Shown: piece after piece, positions 9,993-18,659 of the stretch
Position numbering within the stretch: position 1 is the stretch's first letter
Layout: the number at the start of each line of letters is the position of its first letter
NCBI RefSeq assembly: GCF_027595165.1
Contig: NZ_CP097291.1
Span: 1,240,001-1,304,000 of the forward strand
Reading direction: 5' to 3'
From: Providencia sp. PROV188
GTDB taxonomy: Bacteria; Pseudomonadota; Gammaproteobacteria; Enterobacterales; Enterobacteriaceae
DNA length: 64,000 bases
Made by a program: the position numbers and the translations under genes
Notes under the pieces: generated by a model
Databases searched by the model: none
Told to the model about the DNA's origin: nothing
The model's input: the letters and a program-made list of their open reading frames with translations, nothing else

Positions 9993-10132
9993 CTATTTTT
10001 ATTACGTATAAGCCGTGTTCTTTTGGGGATGAGTTAATTTGTATAATCAAAATAACTCGACAATAAATACCTATAAATAAGGTAAATCAGTTATTATCGA
10101 GCAATTCTATATCATCTATTTAACAAATTTAA

Positions 10133-10810
10133 TTATAAAGAACCCACGTCAGGTGTTTGAGCTTCTGGTTTTCCTTGTTTGGATTTTTCTTTAAATACGG
10201 CAACATTACCTTCTGATTTAACCGCAGATTTGACTTCTGCTAAACCAGAAAAAATTCCGCCTTTTTTGATGGATAAATTTGAATAGCGAATCGTGCCGTA
10301 GATTTCACCATTAGTATCAATACTAATGGTTTCTGAAATACATTCCCCTTCCACTTTACCGTTTACCCACAACTCATTGCTGGTGATATTGCCGGTAACT
10401 TGACCATTTTGCATGATTTTAACGGTATTATTTTTACCAGCAATGTTGCCAATGACTGTGCCATAGATATGAACCTGTTCATTGGAGGTAATATTACCTT
10501 CAAATACAACATCTTTGGCGATGATAGTATTGGTTTTTTCTTCGCTGATCATTGGTGACGATACTTGCATTTTTTCCTCAGCAATTTGCTGCATGATTTC
10601 TTCTTTATTGATAGTGGGAGTGGGTTCTGGTTTGCTTTGTTTTTTATTGAACATGCGACTAACCTTTTTGTAATTGAAGTATAAAACTAAACAAATGATC
10701 GAAGATATAAAGGCAACGGATGCCACGATGGTATATCTAAAAAACCACGCTATCAAAGTAAGAAACCAGAAGAAAAAACTTATGTTCAAAAACAGATATG
10801 TTTTCTTCAT
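10133..10810 (-). CDS. Membrane-anchored bactofilin (polymer-forming cytoskeletal protein)
   Basis: A 225-residue protein. Two membrane spans come first (about residues 5-25 and 28-46), then a charged linker. A bactofilin beta-helix domain follows at about residues 98-205, seen as short repeats with regular Gly/Asn turns (FEGNITSNEQVHIYGTVIGNI, ISIDTNGEIYGTIRYS). Bactofilins self-assemble into filaments that scaffold cell-envelope processes. The domain assignment is from the repeat pattern; a role in this organism is unknown. It is a single-gene unit converging on ansB and inserted, with ansB, between ycaO and fur relative to E. coli. Confidence 0.85.
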   Translation of the reverse strand: MKKTYLFLNISFFFWFLTLIAWFFRYTIVASVAFISSIICLVLYFNYKKVSRMFNKKQSKPEPTPTINKEEIMQQIAEEKMQVSSPMISEEKTNTIIAKDVVFEGNITSNEQVHIYGTVIGNIAGKNNTVKIMQNGQVTGNITSNELWVNGKVEGECISETISIDTNGEIYGTIRYSNLSIKKGGIFSGLAEVKSAVKSEGNVAVFKEKSKQGKPEAQTPDVGSL

Positions 10811-10993
10811 TCCTTAATCTCTTACACACAAATTTGATAATTAGTATAAATTAAAATAGCACATAACAAATTAAAGAATAGAGGATGATTTTGGTTTTAT
10901 CTGAAGAAATGAAACTATGTATTTTTAAAAAATAGTCGCTAATTTTCAGCTAAAGAGCAGAAATAGGGAAATGTTAAGTATGTTCAAATAAAA

Positions 10994-11022
10994 ATACCCA
11001 CTAATAAACATTAAGTGGGTAT
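10994..11022 (-). terminator. Terminator of fur
   Basis: A perfect 9-bp stem (ATACCCACT at 10994-11002, AGTGGGTAT at 11014-11022), followed on the minus strand by TTTTATTTG. It lies 63 bases after the fur stop. Confidence 0.8.
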
Positions 11023-11085
11023 AATTAACATTAAATGATTCATTAAATAAAGCGCGCTTTTAGTTATTCGCGCCTGATTAAGTCA

Positions 11086-11532
11086 TTATTTAGCTTCGTG
11101 CGCAGCACTATTTTCACGACAATCGCCTTCAGCACAGTGACCGTACAAATATAAACTGTGGTTAGAGAGTTTGATACCGTGACGAGCAGCGATGTCATGC
11201 TGACGCTTTTCGATTGATTCGTCAGTGAATTCGATAACCTTACCACAATCTAAACAGATCAAGTGGTCATGGTGGTGTTGCTGAGTTAATTCAAATACGG
11301 ATTTTCCACCTTCGAAATTGTGACGAGTCACAATACCAGCATCATCAAATTGGTTTAATACGCGGTAAACAGTGGCTAACCCGATTTCTTCACCAATATC
11401 AATCAGCTTTTTGTAGAGATCTTCCGCACTGACGTGATGGCACTCAGGCTCCTGAAGTACTTCCAAAATCTTTAATCTTGGAAGAGTGACTTTGAGTCCT
11501 GCATTTTTCAATGCTTTATTATTGTCTGTCAT
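11086..11532 (-). CDS. fur: Ferric uptake regulator
   Basis: A 148-residue DNA-binding repressor that uses Fe(II) as corepressor to control iron acquisition. The N-terminal winged helix (GLKVTLPRLKILEVLQ) is followed by the metal-binding core HHHDHLICLDCGKVIEF with the CxxC pair. A second cysteine pair (CAEGDC) lies near the C-terminus. The start MTDNNKALKNAGLKVT matches the family. It lies downstream of fldA in the same orientation with a terminator and a separate promoter between them, as in E. coli. Confidence 0.98.
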   Translation of the reverse strand: MTDNNKALKNAGLKVTLPRLKILEVLQEPECHHVSAEDLYKKLIDIGEEIGLATVYRVLNQFDDAGIVTRHNFEGGKSVFELTQQHHHDHLICLDCGKVIEFTDESIEKRQHDIAARHGIKLSNHSLYLYGHCAEGDCRENSAAHEAK

Positions 11533-11568
11533 GCGGGCTTGTCCTGTATTTTAAATCATAAATTTAAC

Positions 11569-11669
11569 AATAATGAGACGTTTTTAACAAAAATCCAGTT
11601 GTCTTCTAAACTGATTTACAATTATAGGCATGGAAAATAAAAATAGAAACCATGCATTGTCTCATTATT
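11569..11669. repeat. Perfect 11-bp inverted repeat flanking the fur promoter
   Basis: AATAATGAGAC (11569-11579) and GTCTCATTATT (11659-11669) are perfect inverted copies 79 bases apart. One arm lies in the fur leader; the other lies upstream of the candidate -35. They could be paired protein-binding half-sites, or a hairpin in fldA-fur read-through RNA. Confidence 0.7.
11621..11649 (-). promoter_or_regulatory. Candidate sigma-70 promoter of fur
   Basis: On the minus strand a perfect -10 (TATAAT, complement at 11621-11626) is preceded at 17 bp by a weak -35 (TTTCTA, 11644-11649). The predicted transcript would have a leader of about 80 bases. Confidence 0.55.
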
Positions 11670-11682
11670 TTGATTCGTTCTT

Positions 11683-11740
11683 AAAAGCGAGTCCATTAGA
11701 TAGGAAGATTAATCCATCATATCGAATGGTTCCCGCTTTT
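11683..11740 (-). terminator. Terminator-like hairpin after fldA
   Basis: On the minus strand AAAAGCGGGAACCATT pairs with AATGGACTCGCTTTT (outer AAAAGCG/CGCTTTT plus inner CCATT/AATGG), with a large loop. It lies just after fldA, so read-through to fur is probably partial. Confidence 0.5.
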
Positions 11741-11761
11741 AATTGACAATCTATGTCATTA

Positions 11762-12289
11762 TTAGCCAAGGATTTCAGCCAGAGACATCTCTTCAGAGAT
11801 TTGTTTAACCCAAGCGTCAACACGCTCTTCAGTCAGTTCTGGTTGACGATCTTCATCGATAGCAAGACCGATAAAGTGGTTATCGTCCGCCATACCTTTA
11901 GAAACTTCAAAGTGGTAGCCTTCAGTTGGCCAATGACCGACGATCACTGCACCACGCGGCTCAATGATGTCACGGATAGTTCCCATCGCATCACAGAAAT
12001 ACTCTGCGTAGTCTTCTTGGTCTCCACAACCAAACAGTGCGACAAGCTTACCGTCAAAATCAATTTCTTCTAATGTTGGGAAGAAATCATCCCAATCACA
12101 CTGAGCTTCACCGTAGTACCACGTAGGGATGCCAAGAAGTAGGATATCAAACGCTTCGATATCTTCTTTGCTGCATTTAGCAATATCGTGAACTTCTGCA
12201 ACATCTTTGCCTAATCTTTCTTGGATCATTTTGGCAATATTTTCTGTGTTACCTGTGTCACTTCCGAAGAAAATGCCTATAACTGCCAT
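11762..12289 (-). CDS. fldA: Flavodoxin I
   Basis: A 175-residue FMN electron carrier (E. coli 176) that donates electrons to activating enzymes such as PflA and to biotin and methionine synthesis. The FMN phosphate loop GSDTGNTENIAKM lies near the N-terminus. The isoalloxazine-stacking segments are PTWYYGEAQCDWDDF and GCGDQEDYAEYFCDA. Start ATG at 12289. It sits between ybfE and fur in the same orientation, as in E. coli. Its presence near pflA is functionally apt, because flavodoxin reduces PflA. Confidence 0.98.
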   Translation of the reverse strand: MAVIGIFFGSDTGNTENIAKMIQERLGKDVAEVHDIAKCSKEDIEAFDILLLGIPTWYYGEAQCDWDDFFPTLEEIDFDGKLVALFGCGDQEDYAEYFCDAMGTIRDIIEPRGAVIVGHWPTEGYHFEVSKGMADDNHFIGLAIDEDRQPELTEERVDAWVKQISEEMSLAEILG

Positions 12290-12443
12290 AAAGTGATTAA
12301 CCTCTTGTTTTTCTAGTAGAGAGTATAAATTACCGATTCTGCTAGAACTAAAAATAGAACGAAAATAGGTAAAATTTCGCGCCTTATTTTGGCGAAAAAA
12401 ACAGTGTTAGTCTGTCAAATTTGTGTGATTTACCCAGATACGG

Positions 12444-12737
12444 CTAGCGATCAATTGTCTCACTAACCTGCTCAAGTTGAGCCATCAAAATTTCTTCAAT
12501 TAGCTCACTTCGGCTTATGTTTTTCTCTTCAGCTAATTGGTTTAAGACCGCGACAGCGTCTTCATTTAATTTCAGCTCAACTCGACGTAGCCCTTTGACT
12601 TTGTCTCGTTTTAGCTGATTTCGCTTATTGATTCGTAATTGTTCATCTCGCGACAACGGGCTAGTTTTTGGTCGCCCAGGCCTGCGTTCTTCTGCGAACA
12701 AATCCAGTGTGGTGCGGTCAGTTTGTTCTTTTGCCAT
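12444..12737 (-). CDS. ybfE: YbfE, small ribbon-helix-helix-type protein
   Basis: A 97-residue basic protein nearly identical in its first half to E. coli YbfE (MAKEQTDRTTLDLFAEERRPGRPKTSPLSRDEQLRINKRNQLKRDKV split around a conserved core). The C-terminal half, VELKLNEDAVAVLNQLAEEKNISRSELIEEIL, has the strand-helix-helix pattern of an Arc/MetJ-type DNA-binding fold; that is an inference. In E. coli it is described as LexA-regulated, but no CTGT-N8-ACAG box is seen upstream here. It is followed by fldA. In E. coli ybfF is the next gene upstream; here the secretion operon intervenes. Confidence 0.9.
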   Translation of the reverse strand: MAKEQTDRTTLDLFAEERRPGRPKTSPLSRDEQLRINKRNQLKRDKVKGLRRVELKLNEDAVAVLNQLAEEKNISRSELIEEILMAQLEQVSETIDR

Positions 12738-12866
12738 ATCTACTATTGCTAACGGAAGGGGTGTGCCAGTAATTCAGCGGGCAATGATACCCTAGCTGAA
12801 CCCCTAGTACCATAGGTGCATACCCCGCTAATTCATCTAATAGATTAAAAAAAAAGCACTTTTAAG

Positions 12867-12903
12867 AAAAAAGCATCACCCAAAGAGTAAGTGATGCTTT
12901 TTT
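12867..12903 (-). terminator. Terminator of the type I secretion operon
   Basis: A perfect 13-bp stem (AAAAAAGCATCAC at 12867-12879, GTGATGCTTTTTT at 12891-12903), with T-runs on both strands. It lies directly after the last secretion gene and before ybfE. Confidence 0.9.
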
Positions 12904-12910
12904 CTTCAGG

Positions 12911-15001
12911 TTAACGCGTCTGTTGTTGCCATAAATTGGCATAAAGGCCATTCAGTTTTAGAAGGTTCTGATGAGTTTCCGCTTCGGCGACTTCACCATC
13001 TCGTATCACGTAAATTTTATCGGCGTTCATAATAGTATTGAGACGATGCGCAATGCTAATCACAGTTCTGCCTTGCGTGATTAACGGCATATTTTTCATG
13101 ATGGCAGATTCTGATTCGTAATCCAGCGCAGAGGTGGCTTCATCGAGAATTAAAATATCAGGTTCAGTAATTAAGGCTCGAGCAAGAGCAATACGCTGAC
13201 GTTGACCGCCAGAGAGATTTAACCCTTTTTCAGATAAATGATAATTAAAGTTTTCAGGCAGAGACATAATAAACTCATAGGCTCCAGCCAATTTTGCAGC
13301 ATGGACTAATTGCTCTTCGCTCGCTTGTGGGTAACTTAATCGGATATTTTCTGCAATTGTTCCTACAAAAAGGGTGCTTTCTTGAAGGACGACACTCATT
13401 CGGCAGCGTAACGCGACAGTATCTGTCACCGCTAAATCCATTCCATCCACAATAACTTGCCCATGTTGAGGAATATATAGCCGCTGTAACAATTTGGTGA
13501 GGGTGCTTTTTCCTGAACCAGATGGCCCTGTGATACCAATAAATTCCCCGGCTTTGATGGATAACGTCAGGTTACTTAGCACTTCAGGGGTTTCAGGTTG
13601 ATAGCGAAAGCGGATATTTTGAAACTCAATTTCCCCTTGAATGGTGCTTGAGCTGGCAATGCCTTGTCGTTCATTTTCAATAGGTTTATCAAGAATATCA
13701 CCAACGCGACGCAGAGAAATAATGGTATGTTGGAAGTCTTGCCAAATTTGAGCAAAGCGTAGAATAGGCTGAGTAACGTGAGCACTTAACATATTGAAAG
13801 CGACAAGTTCTCCTGGCGTGATATTTCCAGCCAAAACCTCATTAACGCCAAGCCAGAGTAGAATAGCGGTAGTCACTTTACTAACTAACGTCATTAACTG
13901 TGTTGCCACCACACTACGCATGGAAACTTTGAAACCTTGACTCAATTGCTGACTGAGTAATTTTTGCCAACGTTGGAAAAAGTATTTTTCAGTTGCTGTT
14001 GTTTTTACGGTTTCGATACCAGTTATTGATTCAGTTAAAAATGTAAGCCCGTTTTCATCGGCTTGGTAGGATTTTTCCGTCTGCTGACGAATGATTGGAC
14101 CTAATATCATCCACAAAACAAAAAAGACCCCCATAGAGCCTACTAGTGTCCATGTCATCAGGCTGCTATACGAAAATAAGACAGCGATAAAAAGGATGAC
14201 AAAGATAAAATCAATAAACAGCATCAGTGTTGAGCCAGTCAAAAATTGGCGTATATGGGCTAATTCACGGACACGTGCAATGATTTTACCTGTGGATCTT
14301 AATTTAAAGTAATTAAGCGGCAGTGCCATTAAATGACGATAAATTTTTCCCGAAAGTTCAGCACTAATTTGTGTACTTGTATGGCTAAAAACTTTATTAC
14401 GAATAAAGCTGTAAACAGGTTCTGCAATAGCAATGGCTAATATTCCTAAGGCAATAACATGTAAATTAGGCAAGCTGCGCCCGACAAGCACTTTATCGAT
14501 TAAGTTTTGAAATAGTAGAGGGCTTACCAGCGCAAAAAATTGCACAATTGCGGCAAGAATAAAGACATTTTTGAGTTTAAAACGTTGGCGAATAATAGAT
14601 GGAATAAACCAACTGATGCCAAACGCTCTTTTTTGTTCTTTCTCCAACTGCTCTTTAATTAAAATGACGGAGTAATTGTATTCGGTGGATTTATCCCATG
14701 ATTCCTCACCGTCTCCTTTGGGAGAAATCACGGTGAGTGGTGAATTTTGGGTGATAATATGCCAGCGTTGATTAATCAACACCAAAGCAGGTAATGGAAT
14801 ATCCTGCATCTGTTGTCGAGTGAGAGAAATGAGCTCTGTTTCATAACCAATAATCTGTGCACATTGTCTAATTTCAAAATCTGTGGGGGAGTCATTCTGC
14901 ATACCAATGGCATGCATTAATTGTTCTTGAGTGACATTTTTTTGAAAATGATTAGCAATCCATATTAAGGCTTCCAAGCCATTGTTATTTTGCTGTTCCA
15001 T
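12911..15001 (-). CDS. Type I secretion ABC transporter, second ATPase (RtxE-like)
   Basis: A 696-residue ABC exporter half-molecule. An N-terminal C39-peptidase-like domain (about residues 1-125) lacks the catalytic cysteine, as in RTX-toxin exporters where it docks substrate. Membrane spans occupy about 145-435. The ATPase domain has Walker A GPSGSGKST (about 489-497), signature LSGGQRQR, Walker [13 protein letters not shown] and the His switch SIAHRL, so it should be active. It is third in a tight operon: the start is 3 bases after the HlyD-type gene stop. Two different ABC proteins with one adaptor is the composition of MARTX exporters (RtxB/RtxD/RtxE). Substrate is not shown by sequence; the giant toxin at 47988-58208 is a candidate. 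Confidence 0.88.
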   Translation of the reverse strand: MEQQNNNGLEALIWIANHFQKNVTQEQLMHAIGMQNDSPTDFEIRQCAQIIGYETELISLTRQQMQDIPLPALVLINQRWHIITQNSPLTVISPKGDGEESWDKSTEYNYSVILIKEQLEKEQKRAFGISWFIPSIIRQRFKLKNVFILAAIVQFFALVSPLLFQNLIDKVLVGRSLPNLHVIALGILAIAIAEPVYSFIRNKVFSHTSTQISAELSGKIYRHLMALPLNYFKLRSTGKIIARVRELAHIRQFLTGSTLMLFIDFIFVILFIAVLFSYSSLMTWTLVGSMGVFFVLWMILGPIIRQQTEKSYQADENGLTFLTESITGIETVKTTATEKYFFQRWQKLLSQQLSQGFKVSMRSVVATQLMTLVSKVTTAILLWLGVNEVLAGNITPGELVAFNMLSAHVTQPILRFAQIWQDFQHTIISLRRVGDILDKPIENERQGIASSSTIQGEIEFQNIRFRYQPETPEVLSNLTLSIKAGEFIGITGPSGSGKSTLTKLLQRLYIPQHGQVIVDGMDLAVTDTVALRCRMSVVLQESTLFVGTIAENIRLSYPQASEEQLVHAAKLAGAYEFIMSLPENFNYHLSEKGLNLSGGQRQRIALARALITEPDILILDEATSALDYESESAIMKNMPLITQGRTVISIAHRLNTIMNADKIYVIRDGEVAEAETHQNLLKLNGLYANLWQQQTR

Positions 15002-15004
15002 CGA

Positions 15005-16351
15005 TTACTTCTCTCTCATGGCTGTGGCGGTATATTCGTTAATTGGGCTTAATAGGTAGTCAATTAATCGTCGTTTATCTGTTTTTATTTCAGCGACAAT
15101 AGACAAGCCTGGAGTCATTTCAATTTGCTCGCCTTCCACCAATAGCTGTTTGCTGCTTAAACCAATTTGCGCTAAATAGACGAGACCTAGATTGTCATCT
15201 TGCGTGCTATCGCGGGAAATGGACAATACCTCGCCTTCGATAGTCCCATAGCGGGTATAAGGGAAGGCGTCAATTTTGACATCCGCTTTTAAACCTTCTT
15301 GAATAAAGCCGATATCTTTATTCAGTATTTTGACTTCAGCTAATTGCACATGATTATTGGGCACAATAACCATCAATTGCTGTGCTGGTTGTAATACAGC
15401 TCCAAGGGTATAAACCGCAATTTGTTGCACGGTCCCATCTACTGGAGCACGAATAACTTCAAGCTGATTTCTCTCTTGGTTTTTAATCAATTCCTGTTCA
15501 AGAGAAACAAATTTGAATTTAGCTTGCTGATATTTCTCATGCCATTCTTGGTGTTTTTGCGCATTAATCCTATCTTGCTTTTCGAGCAAAGCATGATGTT
15601 GGCTATTTAATATAGAGAGTTCGGATTGTTTGGTGGTTTTTTCTTTTCTTGCGAGCAGTAATTCGCGCTCCTGTTCTAAAAATTCTTTTTGACTGATTAA
15701 CTGTTTTTGACTCAGGGCGGTATGCGCATCGAGCCGTTTTTTAATATTATTCATTAAGATATTGATGTCTTTTAACTCTCGTTCTCTTGCTTGAAAGTTA
15801 ACGCGATTAAGCTGAATTTCATTGGTTATTTCGTTGAGTAAGGTTTCATACTCTTTTTTAATGGTTTGATAGCTGAGTTGTGCTTGAGTTTGCTCAGCAG
15901 CTGATAACTGGCTGTAATAAGCAGAAATTTCAATGGATTGCTGGTTGAGTAGGGCATGGTGGATCATTTCTTCACTGGCGTGAAAGTTTTTTTGGTAGTG
16001 CTGACTAAGGATATCTTGGTCTACGCCTAATACTTTAACGCTGAGCAGTGGATCCCCTTGCTTTACCTGTTGCCCATCTTCAACGTGAATTTGCTGTAAG
16101 CGGCTTAATTCAAAAGCTTGAATGGTTTGGGTGCGACCCGAAACGATGAGTTTTCCTTGAGTAGTCGCTTGAACATCTAATTTGCCAAAATAAGACCAAG
16201 CAATAGCGATAAAAATACCAACACTAATACTGATGGCTATGGTAAATGCCAAATAAGAAGGCGGTGTTTTTAGAATAGCTAAATGTGCAGGTAGAAAACT
16301 GTTATAGCGAGAGAGCGCTGGTTTTTTTTTCATGGTTAACATCCGTGTCAT
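15005..16351 (-). CDS. Type I secretion periplasmic adaptor, HlyD family (RtxD-like)
   Basis: A 448-residue membrane-fusion protein. A cytoplasmic N-terminal tail (about residues 1-30) precedes one membrane span at about 32-55. A first lipoyl-like half (about 70-115), a long coiled coil (about 120-295) and a second lipoyl/beta-barrel half (about 295-440, APVDGTVQQIAVYTLGAVLQPAQQL) follow. HlyD-type adaptors bridge the inner-membrane ABC transporter to outer-membrane TolC. The start codon overlaps the upstream ABC gene stop by one base (TAATG), indicating translational coupling. Downstream methionines at codons 4 and 7 are alternative starts. No tolC homologue is in the window. Confidence 0.9.
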   Translation of the reverse strand: MTRMLTMKKKPALSRYNSFLPAHLAILKTPPSYLAFTIAISISVGIFIAIAWSYFGKLDVQATTQGKLIVSGRTQTIQAFELSRLQQIHVEDGQQVKQGDPLLSVKVLGVDQDILSQHYQKNFHASEEMIHHALLNQQSIEISAYYSQLSAAEQTQAQLSYQTIKKEYETLLNEITNEIQLNRVNFQARERELKDINILMNNIKKRLDAHTALSQKQLISQKEFLEQERELLLARKEKTTKQSELSILNSQHHALLEKQDRINAQKHQEWHEKYQQAKFKFVSLEQELIKNQERNQLEVIRAPVDGTVQQIAVYTLGAVLQPAQQLMVIVPNNHVQLAEVKILNKDIGFIQEGLKADVKIDAFPYTRYGTIEGEVLSISRDSTQDDNLGLVYLAQIGLSSKQLLVEGEQIEMTPGLSIVAEIKTDKRRLIDYLLSPINEYTATAMREK

Positions 16352-18438
16352 TATTTAAGAGACTGCTGAAGCGTCCATAAATGTGTATAGAATTGATTGT
16401 TCTCGATTAATTGTTGATGGCTGCCTTGCTCAACAATTTGCCCTTGCTGCATTACGATAATTCTCTGGTGATTACGGATCGTCGAAAGGCGGTGGGCAAT
16501 AGTAATTACGGTACGTCCTTTGGCTATTTCTTGCATATTTTCTTGGATGATAGCTTGGGATTCATCATCTAAGGCGCTGGTGGCCTCATCGAAAATAATG
16601 ATTTTCGGATCCGATAACAGTGTTCTGGCAATGGCGATGCGTTGGCGCTGCCCTCCAGAAAGAGAGGAACCGCCTTCGGCTAAGATTGTGTCATAGCCCA
16701 TTGGTAGTTTAAGGATGAAATCGTGGGCACCCGCCATTTTTGCGGCATTCACAACCTCATCCATCGAGGCATTAGGGCGAGTTTGAGCAATGTTGTCGAA
16801 AACAGACTGATGAAATAGAAAATTCTCTTGCAAAACAATACCAATTTGCTGCCTTAGGGAAGCAAGGCTAAGTGCTGTAATTGGTGTTCCATCAAGATAG
16901 ATTCCCCCTTTTTCTGGGGTGTATAAACGCAAAATTAGCCGAGCGAGAGTACTTTTCCCTGAGCCTGATGTGCCTACAATACCAATGGTTTCCCCGGCTT
17001 TTATTGAAAGGTTAAAGTTATTGAGGACGGTCGGCATATTAGGTTGATAACGGAAGCTAATGTTATGCAATTGAATATTGCCACTGAGTCGAGATTCATT
17101 TCCTTTTTTGCTCTGTTCTTGCGGAAGATTGATGATTTGAGACAGCTTTTCGACCGCCACTTTGGTACGAATATAATCTCCCCATAATTTCACTAATTTC
17201 ACGAGGGGTTGGTTTGCATGGTTGACCATCATATGAAAGGCAATGAATTGCCCAATAGTCAATTGCAGTGCAAGAACTTCAGATGCGCCAACCCATAAAA
17301 TGATAGCGCTCGTCACCTTTTCAATGACCATGACAATATGTTCAGAGCGTGAACTGATTTGCCCAGACACAAAATTGGTTTGGCTCATATCTGCCGTTTG
17401 TTTATCCCAACGACGGGTAAAGCTCGGTTCAATGGATAAGCTCTTGGCGGTTTCAATCCCATTAACGCTTTCTGTCAAGAATGAGGTATTCACTGCAATA
17501 TTGGCAAACTGTTGCTGCGCTGCGGCTTCAATTTTCGGTGTGAGCCACCAAGCAACCAATAAATAACAGGGAATAGAACAGAGGAAAAGTAAGGTGAGGG
17601 TGCTGGAAAGCAAGTTCATTACATAGATGAAAACGAACAAGAACAGAACATCGACACACAGAGTGAAAAAGCTACTGGTTAAGAATTCGCGAATAGTTTC
17701 CAATTCTTTAACTCGAGTAACAATGGCACCAATTTGTCGATTTTTAAAAAATGAAATAGGCAGGTGCAATAAGTGATTAACTAACTTTAATCCTAACGTC
17801 ATATCAATTCGATTGACGGTATGATTATAAATATATTCTCGCAGCCCTTTTAAGATGACTTCAATAATCGCCGCGACGATTAAACCGAAAATTAAAACAT
17901 CCAAGGTTGATAAACTATTATGAATAAGTACCTTATCCATAATAACCTGCATCACAATGGGGGCGGCTAGCGCTAATATTTGTAAAATAAAAGAGAAAAC
18001 TAATACCCAAGTGATGATTGTACGGTACTTCATAAATTCCGTTTGGAACCATGAAATATCGAATTTTCCTTGTTTAACTTTGACGTGAAGCCAATTCCCA
18101 TTCCAATTTTTCTGTAGCTCTTCATGGCTCCATATTTCAGGCGCAGGATGACCAAAACGCTGAATGAGTACTTGTTCTTGATTATGATTAGCTAACAGAA
18201 AAGCATGACCATTGTTATCATAAAGAATGGTAGGGGATGGTAGTTTTGTGATACTTTTATCGCGCTGATGCTTGTTCTTGCATTTAATCTGATAATTATC
18301 TTTTATTGTTTTAATATAATCTTGAATTTGATTTATATTCTCTGTTTTCTGTTTGAAATCATCATAATCAATTTCGCCAGAAAGTTTTGCAATAACGCTA
18401 ATAAAATATAATGTTGATTGTGTTTTGACACTTTCCAT
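16351..18438 (-). CDS. Type I secretion ABC transporter, first ATPase (RtxB-like)
   Basis: A 695-residue ABC exporter, first gene of the three-gene operon. The N-terminal C39-like domain (about 1-130) lacks a catalytic Cys-His pair and is followed by about six membrane spans (about 150-440). The ATPase domain has Walker A GTSGSGKST (about 488-496), signature LSGGQRQR, Walker [13 protein letters not shown] and AHRL, all intact. It is clearly paralogous to the 12911-15001 protein but well diverged, as expected for obligate heterodimer partners. The operon sits between ybfE and ybfF, adjacent in E. coli, so it is an accessory insertion. The region upstream is A+T-rich without an obvious strong promoter. 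Confidence 0.88.
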   Translation of the reverse strand: MESVKTQSTLYFISVIAKLSGEIDYDDFKQKTENINQIQDYIKTIKDNYQIKCKNKHQRDKSITKLPSPTILYDNNGHAFLLANHNQEQVLIQRFGHPAPEIWSHEELQKNWNGNWLHVKVKQGKFDISWFQTEFMKYRTIITWVLVFSFILQILALAAPIVMQVIMDKVLIHNSLSTLDVLIFGLIVAAIIEVILKGLREYIYNHTVNRIDMTLGLKLVNHLLHLPISFFKNRQIGAIVTRVKELETIREFLTSSFFTLCVDVLFLFVFIYVMNLLSSTLTLLFLCSIPCYLLVAWWLTPKIEAAAQQQFANIAVNTSFLTESVNGIETAKSLSIEPSFTRRWDKQTADMSQTNFVSGQISSRSEHIVMVIEKVTSAIILWVGASEVLALQLTIGQFIAFHMMVNHANQPLVKLVKLWGDYIRTKVAVEKLSQIINLPQEQSKKGNESRLSGNIQLHNISFRYQPNMPTVLNNFNLSIKAGETIGIVGTSGSGKSTLARLILRLYTPEKGGIYLDGTPITALSLASLRQQIGIVLQENFLFHQSVFDNIAQTRPNASMDEVVNAAKMAGAHDFILKLPMGYDTILAEGGSSLSGGQRQRIAIARTLLSDPKIIIFDEATSALDDESQAIIQENMQEIAKGRTVITIAHRLSTIRNHQRIIVMQQGQIVEQGSHQQLIENNQFYTHLWTLQQSLK

Positions 18439-18600
18439 TGTGTATATTCATCATCCTGTATATTTAATAATGTCTGTGTATATATCGATTTGAAAAATAT
18501 AATTATTTAGTCAAGGTAGATAATACAGTCATCATAATTACAAGTGTATTGAAGTTCGTCTTATTATTTGAATATGAATATATTTAGTGGATGTCTTTTA

Positions 18601-18636
18601 TCCTGATATTGAAGATTTGAATATTCAATATCAGGA
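18601..18636. repeat. 13-bp perfect inverted repeat between ybfF and the secretion operon
   Basis: TCCTGATATTGAA (18601-18613) and TTCAATATCAGGA (18624-18636) form a 13-bp stem with a 10-base loop, 24 bases after the ybfF stop. Neither side has a strong T-run (minus side TAAAAGA). It is probably the ybfF terminator or an RNA-stabilising hairpin. Confidence 0.75.
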
Positions 18637-18659
18637 TTGTGGGAGTCAAGGCGGATAGA

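Noticed and set aside
12738..12860. LexA box expected upstream of ybfE
   Set aside because: No CTGT-N8-ACAG-like sequence was found on either strand, although the E. coli gene is described as LexA-regulated.
12738..18659. hlyC/rtxC-type acyltransferase gene with the secretion operon
   Set aside because: No frame in or near the operon, or beside the toxin, resembles a toxin acyltransferase.
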